Assembly: GCF_016907295.1 (NCBI RefSeq)
Contig: NZ_JAFBBR010000001.1
Span: 806,001-870,000, forward strand
From: Microbacterium dextranolyticum
GTDB taxonomy: Bacteria; Actinomycetota; Actinomycetes; Actinomycetales; Microbacteriaceae
Direction: 5' to 3'
Length of the DNA: 64,000 bases
Below the pieces are notes generated by a model that saw only the letters and a program-made list of their open reading frames with translations, was not told the DNA's origin and did no database searches. Made by a program: the position numbers and the translations under genes. Each line of letters begins with the position of its first letter. Within the stretch, counting starts at the first letter, position 1. Of this stretch, positions 25,224 through 33,375 are shown one piece after another.

Positions 25224-26372
25224 ATGGTCGCGATCCCGCTCACCCTCACCCGGCCCCGCGCCGCCGGTGCGGCGGTGCCGACCGCGGCCGGAGCGGCTGT
25301 GAACGGATGCCCGGGTGACCCGCTCGTCGACCGCTTCGGACGGGTGCACCGCGACCTGCGGATCTCGCTGACCGATCGGTGCTCGCTGCGCTGCACCTAC
25401 TGCATGCCCGAGCAGGGCAACGAATGGCTCGCCCGATCGAGCATCCTGACCGTCGATGAGATCGAACAGGTGGCGCGCGTCGCCGCCGCATCCGGCATCA
25501 CGACCTTCCGGCTGACGGGCGGGGAGCCGCTGCTGCGCACCGACATCGTCGACGTCGTCCGCCGGCTCGCGGCGATCCGCACGCCCGACGGGGCCCCCAT
25601 CGACCTCGCGATGACGACCAACGGCATCCGCCTCGCCGACCTCGTCGGGCCCCTCCGCGAGGCGGGGCTGCGTCGGCTCAACATCTCTATCGATACGCTC
25701 CGTCGCGACCGGTTCCGACACCTCACCCGGCGCGACCGGCTCGGCGATGTGCTCGACGGGATCGCGGCGGCCGCGGCATCCGGTCTGCGCCCCCTCAAAC
25801 TGAACGCCGTCGCCATGCGCGGGATCAACGACGACGAGATCGTCGACCTGGTCGAGTTCGCGCTCGCCCATGATGCGCAGCTGCGGTTCATCGAGCAGAT
25901 GCCGCTCGACGCCGGCCACACGTGGGACCGGTCGTCGATGGTGACGCGCGCCGAGATCCTCGAGGCGTTGTCGGCGCGGTGGCGCCTCACCGCGGTCCCG
26001 GGCCGCGGCGGCGCGCCCGCAGAGAAGTGGACGCTCGACGGCGGGCCCGCGACCGTCGGTGTCATCGCCTCGGTCACGGCCCCCTTCTGCGGCGCGTGCG
26101 ACCGGCTGCGCCTCACGGCCGACGGACAGCTGCGCAACTGCCTGTTCTCGACGGGGGAGTACGACCTGGTGCCCGCGCTGCGCGGCGAACCCGGCACCGG
26201 TGATGCCGATGGAGACGCGGTGCCTGCGGGGGATGCCGGGCCGCACCCCGCCTCGGATGCCCGGATCGACGCGGTGCTGCGCGCCTGCGTCGCAGGCAAG
26301 CTCCCCGGCCACGCGATCGACGACCCGTCCTTCCTCCAGCCGGCCCGCGGAATGAACGCCATCGGCGGCTGA
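25224..26372 (+). CDS. moaA: GTP 3',8-cyclase MoaA
   Basis: MoaA is the radical-SAM enzyme that starts molybdenum cofactor synthesis from GTP. The 382-residue protein has the N-terminal cluster CSLRCTYC (C-x3-C-x2-C), FRLTGGEPLLR, NISIDTLRRDRF and the second cluster CGACDRLRLTADGQLRNC (C-x2-C-x13-C). The C-terminus ends IGG, as required for activity. It stands alone between cydDC and cydAB, about 3.6 kb from the other molybdenum genes. An Ala/Asp-rich insertion of about 20 residues after the second cluster is unusual but in frame. Confidence 0.94.
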   Translation: MVAIPLTLTRPRAAGAAVPTAAGAAVNGCPGDPLVDRFGRVHRDLRISLTDRCSLRCTYCMPEQGNEWLARSSILTVDEIEQVARVAAASGITTFRLTGGEPLLRTDIVDVVRRLAAIRTPDGAPIDLAMTTNGIRLADLVGPLREAGLRRLNISIDTLRRDRFRHLTRRDRLGDVLDGIAAAAASGLRPLKLNAVAMRGINDDEIVDLVEFALAHDAQLRFIEQMPLDAGHTWDRSSMVTRAEILEALSARWRLTAVPGRGGAPAEKWTLDGGPATVGVIASVTAPFCGACDRLRLTADGQLRNCLFSTGEYDLVPALRGEPGTGDADGDAVPAGDAGPHPASDARIDAVLRACVAGKLPGHAIDDPSFLQPARGMNAIGG

Positions 26373-26460
26373 CGCCCCCGCGCTCGCCTCGCGTTGTTGC
26401 GCGCGTGCCTCGGGCAGCAGCGCGGCCTCGCTGCGACCGCACTCCTCGCCGTTGCGTCCG

Positions 26461-26527
26461 CGAGAAACCACTTTCGACGCGAGAAACACGCGCACGAGTG
26501 GTTTCTCGACTCGAAGCTGGTTTCTCG
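26461..26527 (+). repeat. 67-bp four-box element, copy A
   Basis: Boxes CGAGAAACCA, CGAGAAACAC, TGGTTTCTCG and TGGTTTCTCG start at offsets 1, 20, 39 and 58, with 9-base spacers. Boxes 1 and 2 can pair with 4 and 3 as one long hairpin. A fifth, degenerate box TGGTTCCTCA continues the 19-base register at 26537-26546. The 14 bases before this copy closely match those before copy B. Confidence 0.85.
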
Positions 26528-26643
26528 CTCCACGAGTGGTTCCTCACCCGTGGCGCTGTGCGGCCCAGGCATCCACCGCCGTCGGGCGTCAACGAGGCGC
26601 CCGTGCTGCCCTGTGTCAGCAGCGCGCACCGCCGTCGCGTCCG

Positions 26644-26710
26644 CGAGAAACCACGCTCGCCGCGAGAAACACCTGCAGGAGTGGTTTCTCGCCGCGAAGG
26701 TGGTTTCTCG
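26644..26710 (+). repeat. 67-bp four-box element, copy B
   Basis: Same box sequences and the same 19-base register as copy A, 183 bp downstream. The spacers are CGCTCGCCG, CTGCAGGAG and CCGCGAAGG; the first and third are partly complementary (6 of 9 positions), which would extend the hairpin. Confidence 0.85.
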
Positions 26711-26818
26711 GGCGCCAGGTCGCCCGCTGGTGTACCCGCCGCCTGGCATCCGTCGCCCGCGGCGCGCCGCGCCGTTGCCCCCGCCGTCACGTCGCCCGCG
26801 CCGCTCAGCACAGAAACG

Positions 26819-26862
26819 GCCGAGCCGCTGCGTTTCGACGGTACGAAACGCAGCGGCTCGGC
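26819..26862. terminator. Strong hairpin downstream of cydB
   Basis: A 19-bp perfect stem (arms 26819-26837 and 26844-26862, core GCTGCGTTTCG) with the 6-base loop ACGGTA. It lies 29 bp beyond the cydB stop on the minus strand and would also stop transcripts coming from moaA. Confidence 0.75.
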
Positions 26863-26890
26863 GTGGATCGGGACGTGAGTCCCGGCGGGG

Positions 26891-27925
26891 TCAGTGCGCG
26901 CCGGCGAGCTCGGCCTTCTCGATGATCGAGCGCGTGACGCGCTTGCGGAACACCCAGTAGGTCCAGCCCTGGTACAGCAGCACGAGGGGCAGGAAGATCA
27001 GCGCCGCCCAACTCATGATCTGCAGTGTGATCGGCGTGCTCGACGCGTTCTGGATCGTCAGGCTGTACGCGTCGTCGGTCGAGGACGGCATGACGTACGG
27101 GAACAGTGCCAGCCACAGCGTGAGCACCGCGAAGACGATCGCCACGGCGCCGGCGGCGAAGGCCTGCCCGTCGCGGTCGGCCCAGTTCGCGGCGATGGAT
27201 GCCAGGAGGGCGACGGCGGCGATGATGCCGCACGCGATCACGGCCCACAGCAGCGGAGCCTCACGGCCCGCCGCGAGGAAGATCGTCCAGACGACGGTTC
27301 CGGCAGCGAAAACGACCGCGGGGATCGCGAGCTTCTTGCCGAGCGCTTGCGCGTCGTGGTGCACCTGCCCATCGGTCTTGAGGCCCACGAAGTGCACGCC
27401 GTGGAGCCAGAACAGGAGCATCGTCGTCACGCCCACCCACAGGCCGTAGGGGTTCAGCAGCGTGAACAGCGTGCCGGTGAAGTTCTTGTCGGCATCGATC
27501 GGCACCCCCTGCACGATGTTGCCGACGGCAACGCCCCAGAGCAGGGCCGGCAGGAACGAGCCGATCGTGATCATCCCGTCGAAGCGGCGCTTCCACCGGA
27601 TGTCGTCGCGCTGGTGACGGTACTCGAACGAGACGCCGCGGACGATGAGGGCGAGCAGGATGATCAGCAGCGGCAGGTAGAACCCGCTGAACAGTGTGGC
27701 GTACCAGTCGGGGAAGGCTGCGAACAGGCACGCGCCGGCGACGATGACCCAGGTCTCGTTGAGGTCCCACACGGGGCCGATGGTGTTGATCACCTGGCGG
27801 CGCGAGACCTCGTCCTTGCCGAGGAAGGGAAGCGACATTCCGACACCGAAGTCGAACCCGTCGAGGACGAAGTAGCCGACGAACAGCACTCCGACGATGA
27901 AGAACCAGAGGTAGGCGAGATCCAT
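26891..27925 (-). CDS. cydB: Cytochrome bd ubiquinol oxidase subunit II CydB
   Basis: The second core subunit of the bd-type terminal oxidase, 344 residues and about eight or nine membrane spans. It begins MDLAYLWFFIVGVLFVGYFVLDGFD, truncated here, with the family stretch VLDGFDFGVGM, followed by NTIGPVWDLNETWVIVAG and FYLPLLIILLALIVRGVSFEYR. It starts 12 bases after cydA with an AGGAG ribosome site, so the two are one operon. A strong hairpin follows the stop. Confidence 0.93.
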   Translation of the reverse strand: MDLAYLWFFIVGVLFVGYFVLDGFDFGVGMSLPFLGKDEVSRRQVINTIGPVWDLNETWVIVAGACLFAAFPDWYATLFSGFYLPLLIILLALIVRGVSFEYRHQRDDIRWKRRFDGMITIGSFLPALLWGVAVGNIVQGVPIDADKNFTGTLFTLLNPYGLWVGVTTMLLFWLHGVHFVGLKTDGQVHHDAQALGKKLAIPAVVFAAGTVVWTIFLAAGREAPLLWAVIACGIIAAVALLASIAANWADRDGQAFAAGAVAIVFAVLTLWLALFPYVMPSSTDDAYSLTIQNASSTPITLQIMSWAALIFLPLVLLYQGWTYWVFRKRVTRSIIEKAELAGAH

Positions 27926-27937
27926 GTCTGTCAGCTC

Positions 27938-29383
27938 CTAGTAGACCGTCGAGGGGGTTTCTTCGACGGACAGTTCGTTCGGGTCGGGGTCGCCGGGCTT
28001 CGGCAGCGGTGCCGGACCCTCCTTCACCGTCTTGAAGATGAGGCCGAACTCCACCACGGCGAGGATCGCGTAGATCAGGGTGAAGGCGATCAGCGAGACG
28101 AGCACGGTCCAGCCGGGCACGTTGGGCGAGACGCCGTCCTGGGTGAGCATCAGCCCGAACACGATCCAGGGCTGGCGTCCCATCTCGGTGAAGATCCACC
28201 CGACGAGGATGCCGAACAGTGCCAGGGGTGCCTGCCAGATCGCGAGTCGCCACATCCAGCCGGCGACGGGGCGCTTGGCGTTCTTGCGGGTGACCCACAG
28301 GCCCGCCACGGCGATCGCCGTGCTGATCAGGCCGAAGCCCATCATCCAGCGGAACGCCCAGTACGTGATCCACAGGACCGGGGCGAAGTTCCCGTTCACC
28401 TGGTCGGCGAACTGCGGGAACATCTGCGTCGTGTAGAGGTGGTTGAGGTCGTTGATGCCCTCGACGCAGCCGTTGAAGTCGTGCGTCGAGAGGAAGGCCA
28501 GGGCGTACGGGACGCGCAGCGACCACACTTCGCTCGTGCCGTCGGGGGTTCCGATCGAGAAGATCGAGAACGAGGCGTTCGCGCCGCAGGCGGAGTTGAA
28601 CATCGCCTCCGCGGCGGCCATCTTCATCGGCTGCGTGTTGACCATGACGATGCCCAGCTGGTCGCCCGACAGGGCGGTCGCAGCGAAGCCGGCGATCATG
28701 GCCCACAGGCCGAAGCGCAGCGACGTGCGCATGAGGTCGATGTTCTGCTTGCGGGCGAGGTGCCACGCGGATGCCGCGATCATGACACCGGCGGCGAACA
28801 TGATGGCTGCCGAGATCGTGTGCGGGAACTGCGTGAGGGCGACGGGGTTCGTCAGCACCTTCCAGAAGTCGTCCATCTCGGCGCGGTGGCCCTGCGTGGA
28901 CATCTGGTAGCCCTGCGGGTTCTGCATGAACGCGTTCGCGGCGAGGATGAAGTACGCCGAGAGCCACGTGCCGAACACGGTGATCCAGATGGTCGCGAGG
29001 TGGATGCCGCGCGGCAGCTTGTTCCAGCCGAAGATCCACAGGCCGATGAACGTCGCCTCGAAGAAGAACGCCATCAGGCCCTCGAAGGCGAGCGGTGCGC
29101 CGAACACGTCACCGACGAAGCGGCTGTAGCTCGACCAGTTCATGCCGAACTGGAACTCCTGCACGATGCCGGTGACGATGCCCATCGCGAAGTTGATCAG
29201 GAAGATCTTGCCGAAGAAGCGGGTCAGCAGCAGCCACTTCACGTTCGCGGTGCGGAACCACATCGTCTGGAAGATGGCGACGAACAGCGACATCCCGAGC
29301 GTGAGCGGCACGAAGATGAAGTGATAGAGCGTCGTCAGGCCGAACTGCCAGCGGGCGAGCAGCAGTGGGTCCAGGAAGTCCAT
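27938..29383 (-). CDS. cydA: Cytochrome bd ubiquinol oxidase subunit I CydA
   Basis: The haem-bearing subunit of cytochrome bd, which reduces oxygen with high affinity and resists nitric oxide and sulfide. It has 481 residues, matching the short Q-loop group. Expected haem ligands are seen: H21 (TTLYHFIFVPLTLG), the His of FPHTISAAIMFAAG and the Met of GWIFTEMGRQPW. A GAGAGGA ribosome site precedes the ATG. It is preceded in the same direction, after 115 bp, by a Cys-rich regulator gene. Confidence 0.94.
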   Translation of the reverse strand: MDFLDPLLLARWQFGLTTLYHFIFVPLTLGMSLFVAIFQTMWFRTANVKWLLLTRFFGKIFLINFAMGIVTGIVQEFQFGMNWSSYSRFVGDVFGAPLAFEGLMAFFFEATFIGLWIFGWNKLPRGIHLATIWITVFGTWLSAYFILAANAFMQNPQGYQMSTQGHRAEMDDFWKVLTNPVALTQFPHTISAAIMFAAGVMIAASAWHLARKQNIDLMRTSLRFGLWAMIAGFAATALSGDQLGIVMVNTQPMKMAAAEAMFNSACGANASFSIFSIGTPDGTSEVWSLRVPYALAFLSTHDFNGCVEGINDLNHLYTTQMFPQFADQVNGNFAPVLWITYWAFRWMMGFGLISTAIAVAGLWVTRKNAKRPVAGWMWRLAIWQAPLALFGILVGWIFTEMGRQPWIVFGLMLTQDGVSPNVPGWTVLVSLIAFTLIYAILAVVEFGLIFKTVKEGPAPLPKPGDPDPNELSVEETPSTVY

Positions 29384-29498
29384 CGTGGTCCTCTCTCACG
29401 GCCCGAGCGGACCGTCTTCCATATGACTGAAGGTACACAGCGGCTTCTCAGCCCTCAGGTGGGCGGCGCCGTGAAAAAGACGTGCGAATGGCTCGCGA

Positions 29499-30122
29499 TC
29501 AGGCCTTCTGCGACGCGTGCAGCAGCTGGACGATGCATTCGCGGGGATCGCAGGAGGACCGCATGCCATCGACGGACAACGGCCCGCCGGCGGAGCTGAG
29601 GACGCTCTGCATGATGCTCAGGTGCACGCTGCACAGCACCTCGCGGTGGTCTGCCTGCGCGGATGCCTGGGCGCACGGCGTGAGCTCGACGGTCAGCTCG
29701 TCCTCGTCGACGAAGGGGTCGAACCCGGCGCCGACGAGGTCTTCGACCAGTGCATCGATCTGGTGGAGCGCGGTGGTGTCGAGCTCGGGCGTCTCACCCG
29801 GGATGACGCGCCGCATGAGGTCGCCGCGTTCGGCGGCCGCGCGGGCGCGGCGCCGCTGCACCGGGCTGCAGGCGTTCACGCCGTCGGTGGCGCTGTAGAG
29901 CACGCGGGGGCGGCCGCGCGTGGTGCGGTGCTCGGTCGCCGAGACGACGTATCCATCGTCCATGAGGCGCTGCAGATGCTCGCGCACGGTGTTCGGGTGG
30001 AGGGCCGTCGCCTCGACCAGTTCGGCGATCGTCCGCTGCGGCCGTTCCTGCACGAGGTGCAGGATCTCGACGCGTGAGTAGTTGGAAATGGCGCTGTAGC
30101 CCGCCGGGCGACCTGTGGTCAT
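29499..30122 (-). CDS. Winged-helix regulator with C-terminal cysteine cluster, upstream of cydAB
   Basis: A 207-residue DeoR/SufR-like regulator. Residues 15-75 form a winged helix (TIAELVEATALHPNTVREHLQRLMDDG). The C-terminal half has cysteines at 150, 164, 191 and 196 (C-x13-C-x26-C-x4-C), plus C85 nearer the middle. SufR-like regulators bind an iron-sulfur cluster through such C-terminal cysteines, so redox or oxygen sensing is plausible. It lies 115 bp upstream of cydA in the same direction, suggesting it controls cydAB. The link is inference. Confidence 0.8.
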   Translation of the reverse strand: MTTGRPAGYSAISNYSRVEILHLVQERPQRTIAELVEATALHPNTVREHLQRLMDDGYVVSATEHRTTRGRPRVLYSATDGVNACSPVQRRRARAAAERGDLMRRVIPGETPELDTTALHQIDALVEDLVGAGFDPFVDEDELTVELTPCAQASAQADHREVLCSVHLSIMQSVLSSAGGPLSVDGMRSSCDPRECIVQLLHASQKA

Positions 30123-30279
30123 GCCACATATTATTCACGGGATCGGACGCCGGCGCCACTGGCGGGGGCCTCGGGTTTCTTCCGGCCCGGAGGTAGAGGG
30201 CCCGACCTGCTCCCATTCCCTCCTTTCGGAGGGGACGGGCGCTGCCTCCGCACTCAGCGGGATCACGGGTGGTGCGCTC

Positions 30280-30285
30280 TATAGT
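30280..30285 (+). promoter_or_regulatory. -10 hexamer TATAGT of a probable leaderless promoter
   Basis: It ends six bases before the ATG at 30292 and supports this start over the longer open frame. A small hairpin (CCCTCC/GGAGGG, 30218-30233) lies upstream. Confidence 0.5.
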
Positions 30286-30291
30286 CGGCGC

Positions 30292-31581
30292 ATGGATCTC
30301 TGGCAGCTGCCCGTCATCGAGGGCCCGCTGCCAGGGGCGACGCTGGCGGTGGCCGCGGCGCTGTTCATCGTCGTGGCGGTGCGGCGGTGGCGTCGCCGTG
30401 CTCTGATCTGGGCGCTGGCGAGTGCCGGTGCCGGCGCCGTCATCGGATATCTCACCTGCAAGATCGTGAGCGAGGCGAAGGTGTTCGGCACCCTCCTGCC
30501 GCCGTTCGTGTGGCACTGGGTCGTTCCGGTGTTCGCCGCCGTCGGCTTCGTGCTCGGAGCGCTGCAGGGGACGAGGGCGTGGCGGAAAGTCGTCTCCGTC
30601 GCCGCCGCTGTCGCGATCCTGGTCGCGGGCGCGCTCGGGGTGAATCTCGCGTTCGGTCTGAATCCGACGCTGGGAAGCGTCGTCGGCGTCGCGCAGCCGG
30701 AGATCGAGATCCCCGCCGTCGAAGCGAGCTCGGCGGCGCCCTCGCAGCCGCTCTATCAGACGTGGACGCCGCCGGCCGGAATGGCTCTCATCGGCAAGCG
30801 CGGAAGCCAGATCATTCCCGCAACCTCTTCCGGATTCGCGGCTCGGCCCGCGGGTATCTACCTCCCGCCGGCTGCCCTGGTGAAAGACCCGCCCGCGCTC
30901 CCTCTGGTGATCATGATGATGGGGCATCCGGGCACTCCCGATCCCACGTCGATCTCGTCGGCCCTCGACGGCTTCGCCGCCCATCATCAGGGTCTTGCGC
31001 CGATCGTGATCGTCCCCGACCAGCTCGGCGAGAACGTCGCCGACACCGCCTGTGCGGACTCGGATGCCTATGGCAAGGCGCGCACGTACGTCACCGTCGA
31101 TGTCGTCGCGTGGGCCAAGGCGCACCTCAACGTCATCCAAGACCCCGCCTACTGGACCATCGCGGGCTACTCGAACGGCGGCGGCTGCGCGATCACCTTC
31201 GGAGCCCAGTCGCCCCAGCTCTGGAAGAACATCCTCGACATCTCGGGTGAGCCCTACCCGGGATCGGAGCAGCCGGCGAACATCACCAAGATCATCTACG
31301 GCGGGAACGCGTCGGCGTTCGAGGCATCCAAGCCCGTCAACATCCTCGCGGCGGCGGCGCCCGGCAGCTATCAGGGCATGAATGCGATCCTCACCGCCGG
31401 CGGGGCGGATCCCGAGTACATCAAAGGCGCGGACATGCTCGCGAAGGCCGCCGGCGCGGTGGGCATGAACGTGGTGCGCTACAACGTGCCCGGAGCCGGA
31501 CACACGGGTGATGCGCTCAAGGGCGGGCTCGCCGAGGGCATCCGGGTGCTGTACCCGATCCTGGGGCTGTCTGCGCCCTGA
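30292..31581 (+). CDS. Membrane-anchored alpha/beta-hydrolase (esterase family)
   Basis: The 429-residue protein starts with three to four hydrophobic segments (about 1-120), followed by an extracellular esterase domain of the mycolyltransferase/enterochelin-esterase type. The nucleophile motif is GYSNGG, in the strand context YWTIAGYSNGGGCAITF, and a C-terminal GAGHTGDALKGGL probably supplies the histidine. Related proteins act on lipid or peptidoglycan-linked esters, but the substrate here is not known. The frame is open upstream to 30115, but that part lacks similarity. Confidence 0.8.
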   Translation: MDLWQLPVIEGPLPGATLAVAAALFIVVAVRRWRRRALIWALASAGAGAVIGYLTCKIVSEAKVFGTLLPPFVWHWVVPVFAAVGFVLGALQGTRAWRKVVSVAAAVAILVAGALGVNLAFGLNPTLGSVVGVAQPEIEIPAVEASSAAPSQPLYQTWTPPAGMALIGKRGSQIIPATSSGFAARPAGIYLPPAALVKDPPALPLVIMMMGHPGTPDPTSISSALDGFAAHHQGLAPIVIVPDQLGENVADTACADSDAYGKARTYVTVDVVAWAKAHLNVIQDPAYWTIAGYSNGGGCAITFGAQSPQLWKNILDISGEPYPGSEQPANITKIIYGGNASAFEASKPVNILAAAAPGSYQGMNAILTAGGADPEYIKGADMLAKAAGAVGMNVVRYNVPGAGHTGDALKGGLAEGIRVLYPILGLSAP

Positions 31582-31599
31582 GCGCCGGGGAGTCCTGTG

Positions 31600-32250
31600 T
31601 CAGGCCGGTGGTTCCGCAGGGTGCACGTCCGGTCGCACGGGACCGAAGGCGTCGATGAGCTGAGCCACCTGTCTGCGCAGGCGCTCGCCGAACTGCTCCG
31701 GGGTGAGGGCGCACTCCGCGTGGAGCACGCCGTAGACCTCGTGCGAGGCGATGGCATAGAACTCGCGCACGAGGATCGGGACACTCTCCGGCGGCGTGAG
31801 CCCGAGCTCCACCAGGGTGCGGGCGGACCTCTCGAACTCGCGGCGTCGTTCCGCGCGCACCTCGTCGAGCATGGTCGCCGCCCGAGGGTCGGCGTCGGCC
31901 GCCGCCTGGAGGGCGCGCCAGAGGCGGTGGGTGCGCGCGATCGCGCCGGCGAGCAGGGCGAGGTACTCGTCGATCGCTTCGGGTAGTGGCATCCGTTGTG
32001 TCAGGCCGACGTAGGCCGGCTCTCCGGCGAGGGGAAACGCCTGCCCATGGCCGGCGAACGCCATCGCGAAGGCGGCGAACACGAGGCGACGTTTGGGCCC
32101 CGCCAGACCCACGCTCTCGACCGAGACCCCGGCGCGGTCGGCGATGGCCTGAAGGGTCGTCTGCCCGTAGCCGTTGTCCGAGAACAGCTCGGCCGAGGCC
32201 TGCAGAATCCTGCGCCGGGTGCCGGCGGCGGCATCGGCCCTGGTCACCAT
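31600..32250 (-). CDS. TetR/AcrR family transcriptional regulator
   Basis: A 216-residue repressor-type protein. Residues 6-52 form the TetR helix-turn-helix (TRRRILQASAELFSDNGYGQTTLQAIADRAGVSVESV), followed by an unusual LAGPKRRLVFAAFAMAFAG. The same GPK-x(3)-L-x(3)-AAF-x(3)-FAG pattern is found in the second TetR gene at 32705, so the two are paralogs. The start at 32250 has an AGGA ribosome site; an ATG at 32274 is possible. It is divergent from the small ORF and second TetR gene. Confidence 0.83.
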   Translation of the reverse strand: MVTRADAAAGTRRRILQASAELFSDNGYGQTTLQAIADRAGVSVESVGLAGPKRRLVFAAFAMAFAGHGQAFPLAGEPAYVGLTQRMPLPEAIDEYLALLAGAIARTHRLWRALQAAADADPRAATMLDEVRAERRREFERSARTLVELGLTPPESVPILVREFYAIASHEVYGVLHAECALTPEQFGERLRRQVAQLIDAFGPVRPDVHPAEPPA

Positions 32251-32582
32251 GCGGGTGTCCTGACGCCGGCGCACGGGCGGTGTGGCGGGAGCGCAGGATG
32301 CCGGAGCGGTCGCGCCGAGAAGATGTGTCCCACGTGCGGTCGTCCTCCGCGACGGGGGTGTTCGGGAGAGCCGAGGCGTCGGTCCGAACGCACGCTATCG
32401 GCGGTGATTCCACCGATGCTAGTTGGTTACGGTCTATCCGTAGCGAATCGGCGAGGAATCCCGTCGTGGTCACTGGTGGTATTCGAGGCGGTCGCACATA
32501 TTCATTTGCATGTCGATATAGTCAAAGTGTCGCCGACGTCCGATCGTCCGGGCAGACCTCGCCCGTTCCGTCAGGAGAATCC
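32251..32582. promoter_or_regulatory. Divergent control region with lower G+C and two small dyads
   Basis: This 330-bp stretch between divergent TetR genes is clearly richer in A+T around 32490-32525. It holds an 8-bp inverted repeat with one mismatch (ATCGGCGG at 32397-32404, CCACCGAT at 32410-32417) and a perfect 5-bp dyad TACGG-TCTAT-CCGTA (32428-32442). Either may be a TetR operator. No gene is seen. Confidence 0.4.
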
Positions 32583-32696
32583 ATGAACGCCTCGATCCGC
32601 CGCCCTCTCTGGCCTCGTGTCTCCGGCATCCCGACCGTCATCGGGTCGGCCGGCGGGCCGCTCATCGCGCGGTCGCGGCTGACAGAGGCGAAGTAG
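32583..32696 (+). CDS. Possible 37-residue small protein or leader peptide
   Basis: An ATG preceded by an excellent ribosome site (AGGAG, 5 bases away) opens a 37-codon frame that is Arg/Pro/Gly-rich (MNASIRRPLWPRVSGIPTV at its start). It ends nine bases before the GTG of the TetR gene, which has no strong ribosome site of its own, so coupling is likely. I do not recognise the peptide. It could be a true small protein, a leader peptide, or the remnant of a longer gene. Confidence 0.4.
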   Translation: MNASIRRPLWPRVSGIPTVIGSAGGPLIARSRLTEAK

Positions 32697-32704
32697 CGTT
32701 CATC

Positions 32705-33334
32705 GTGCCCCGGAGCTATCACTCACCCCAGCGCCAGGCGGAGGCCGCGGCGACCCGCGCGACCATCGTCGAGGCCGCCGCGCGCCTATTCATCCGCGAC
32801 GGATATGTCGCCACGTCGATCAAGGCGATCGCGGCAGAGGCGGGGGTCTCGGTTCCGACGGTGCATCTGAACGGGCCCAAGCATGCGCTCCTCATCGCCG
32901 CATTCGAGCGCACGTTCGCCGGTGACGAAGGACGGCACTCCCTCACCGAACGCCCCGAGCTGGTGTCGATCATGAGCGAATCCGACACCGACACGGCCAT
33001 CGCGCGCTACGTCGACTTCCTCATCGATGCCAACCGGCGCGCCGCGGCGATCGTGCGCGCGATGCTTGCCGCCGCCGACAGCGACGACCAGGTGCGCGCC
33101 GCCTATCTCGATCTCGAGATGCGCCGGCACCGCGATATGACGATCGCGGCGGGATGGTTCCTGCAGCGCGGCCGCATCCGCGTCGATCAGCTCGCTGATG
33201 CCGCCGACGTGCTGGGCCTGCTCACCGGCGCCGACCCGTGGACGCACCTCATCGTCGTTCGCGGGTGGGACATCGCCGCCTACCGGTCGTGGCTGATCGC
33301 CCAACTGACCCGTCTGTCCGACAACCTCGCCTAG
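32705..33334 (+). CDS. TetR/AcrR family transcriptional regulator
   Basis: A 209-residue TetR-type regulator, paralogous to the one at 31600-32250. The DNA-binding part is ATRATIVEAAARLFIRDGY...IAAEAGVSVPTVHLNGPKHALLIAAF, with the same GPK motif after the recognition helix in place of the usual YxHFxxK. The start is a GTG. It lies directly upstream of the frameshifted glycosyltransferase gene (41 bp) in the same direction, which is its likely target, so inducer sensing may concern a macrolide-like or flavonoid-like compound. Confidence 0.82.
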   Translation: MPRSYHSPQRQAEAAATRATIVEAAARLFIRDGYVATSIKAIAAEAGVSVPTVHLNGPKHALLIAAFERTFAGDEGRHSLTERPELVSIMSESDTDTAIARYVDFLIDANRRAAAIVRAMLAAADSDDQVRAAYLDLEMRRHRDMTIAAGWFLQRGRIRVDQLADAADVLGLLTGADPWTHLIVVRGWDIAAYRSWLIAQLTRLSDNLA

Positions 33335-33375
33335 CCCCTCCGCGCCCGTGGGCGCTCGTCCTCGAAAGGTCCGAG

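Larger units (their letters stand above)
26373..26890. other. Gene-less 518-bp stretch between moaA and cydB
   Basis: It holds two copies of the 67-bp four-box element (26461-26527 and 26644-26710), a fifth degenerate box at 26537-26546, and a strong terminator hairpin at 26819-26862. Short open frames cross it, but none has a start site or family similarity. Confidence 0.7.

Noticed and set aside
21667..25224. A single 1185-codon protein covering cydC and upstream
   Set aside because: Only the first part after 23421 matches CydC. The rest overlaps cydD in another frame and has no family similarity; the cydC ATG overlaps the cydD stop.
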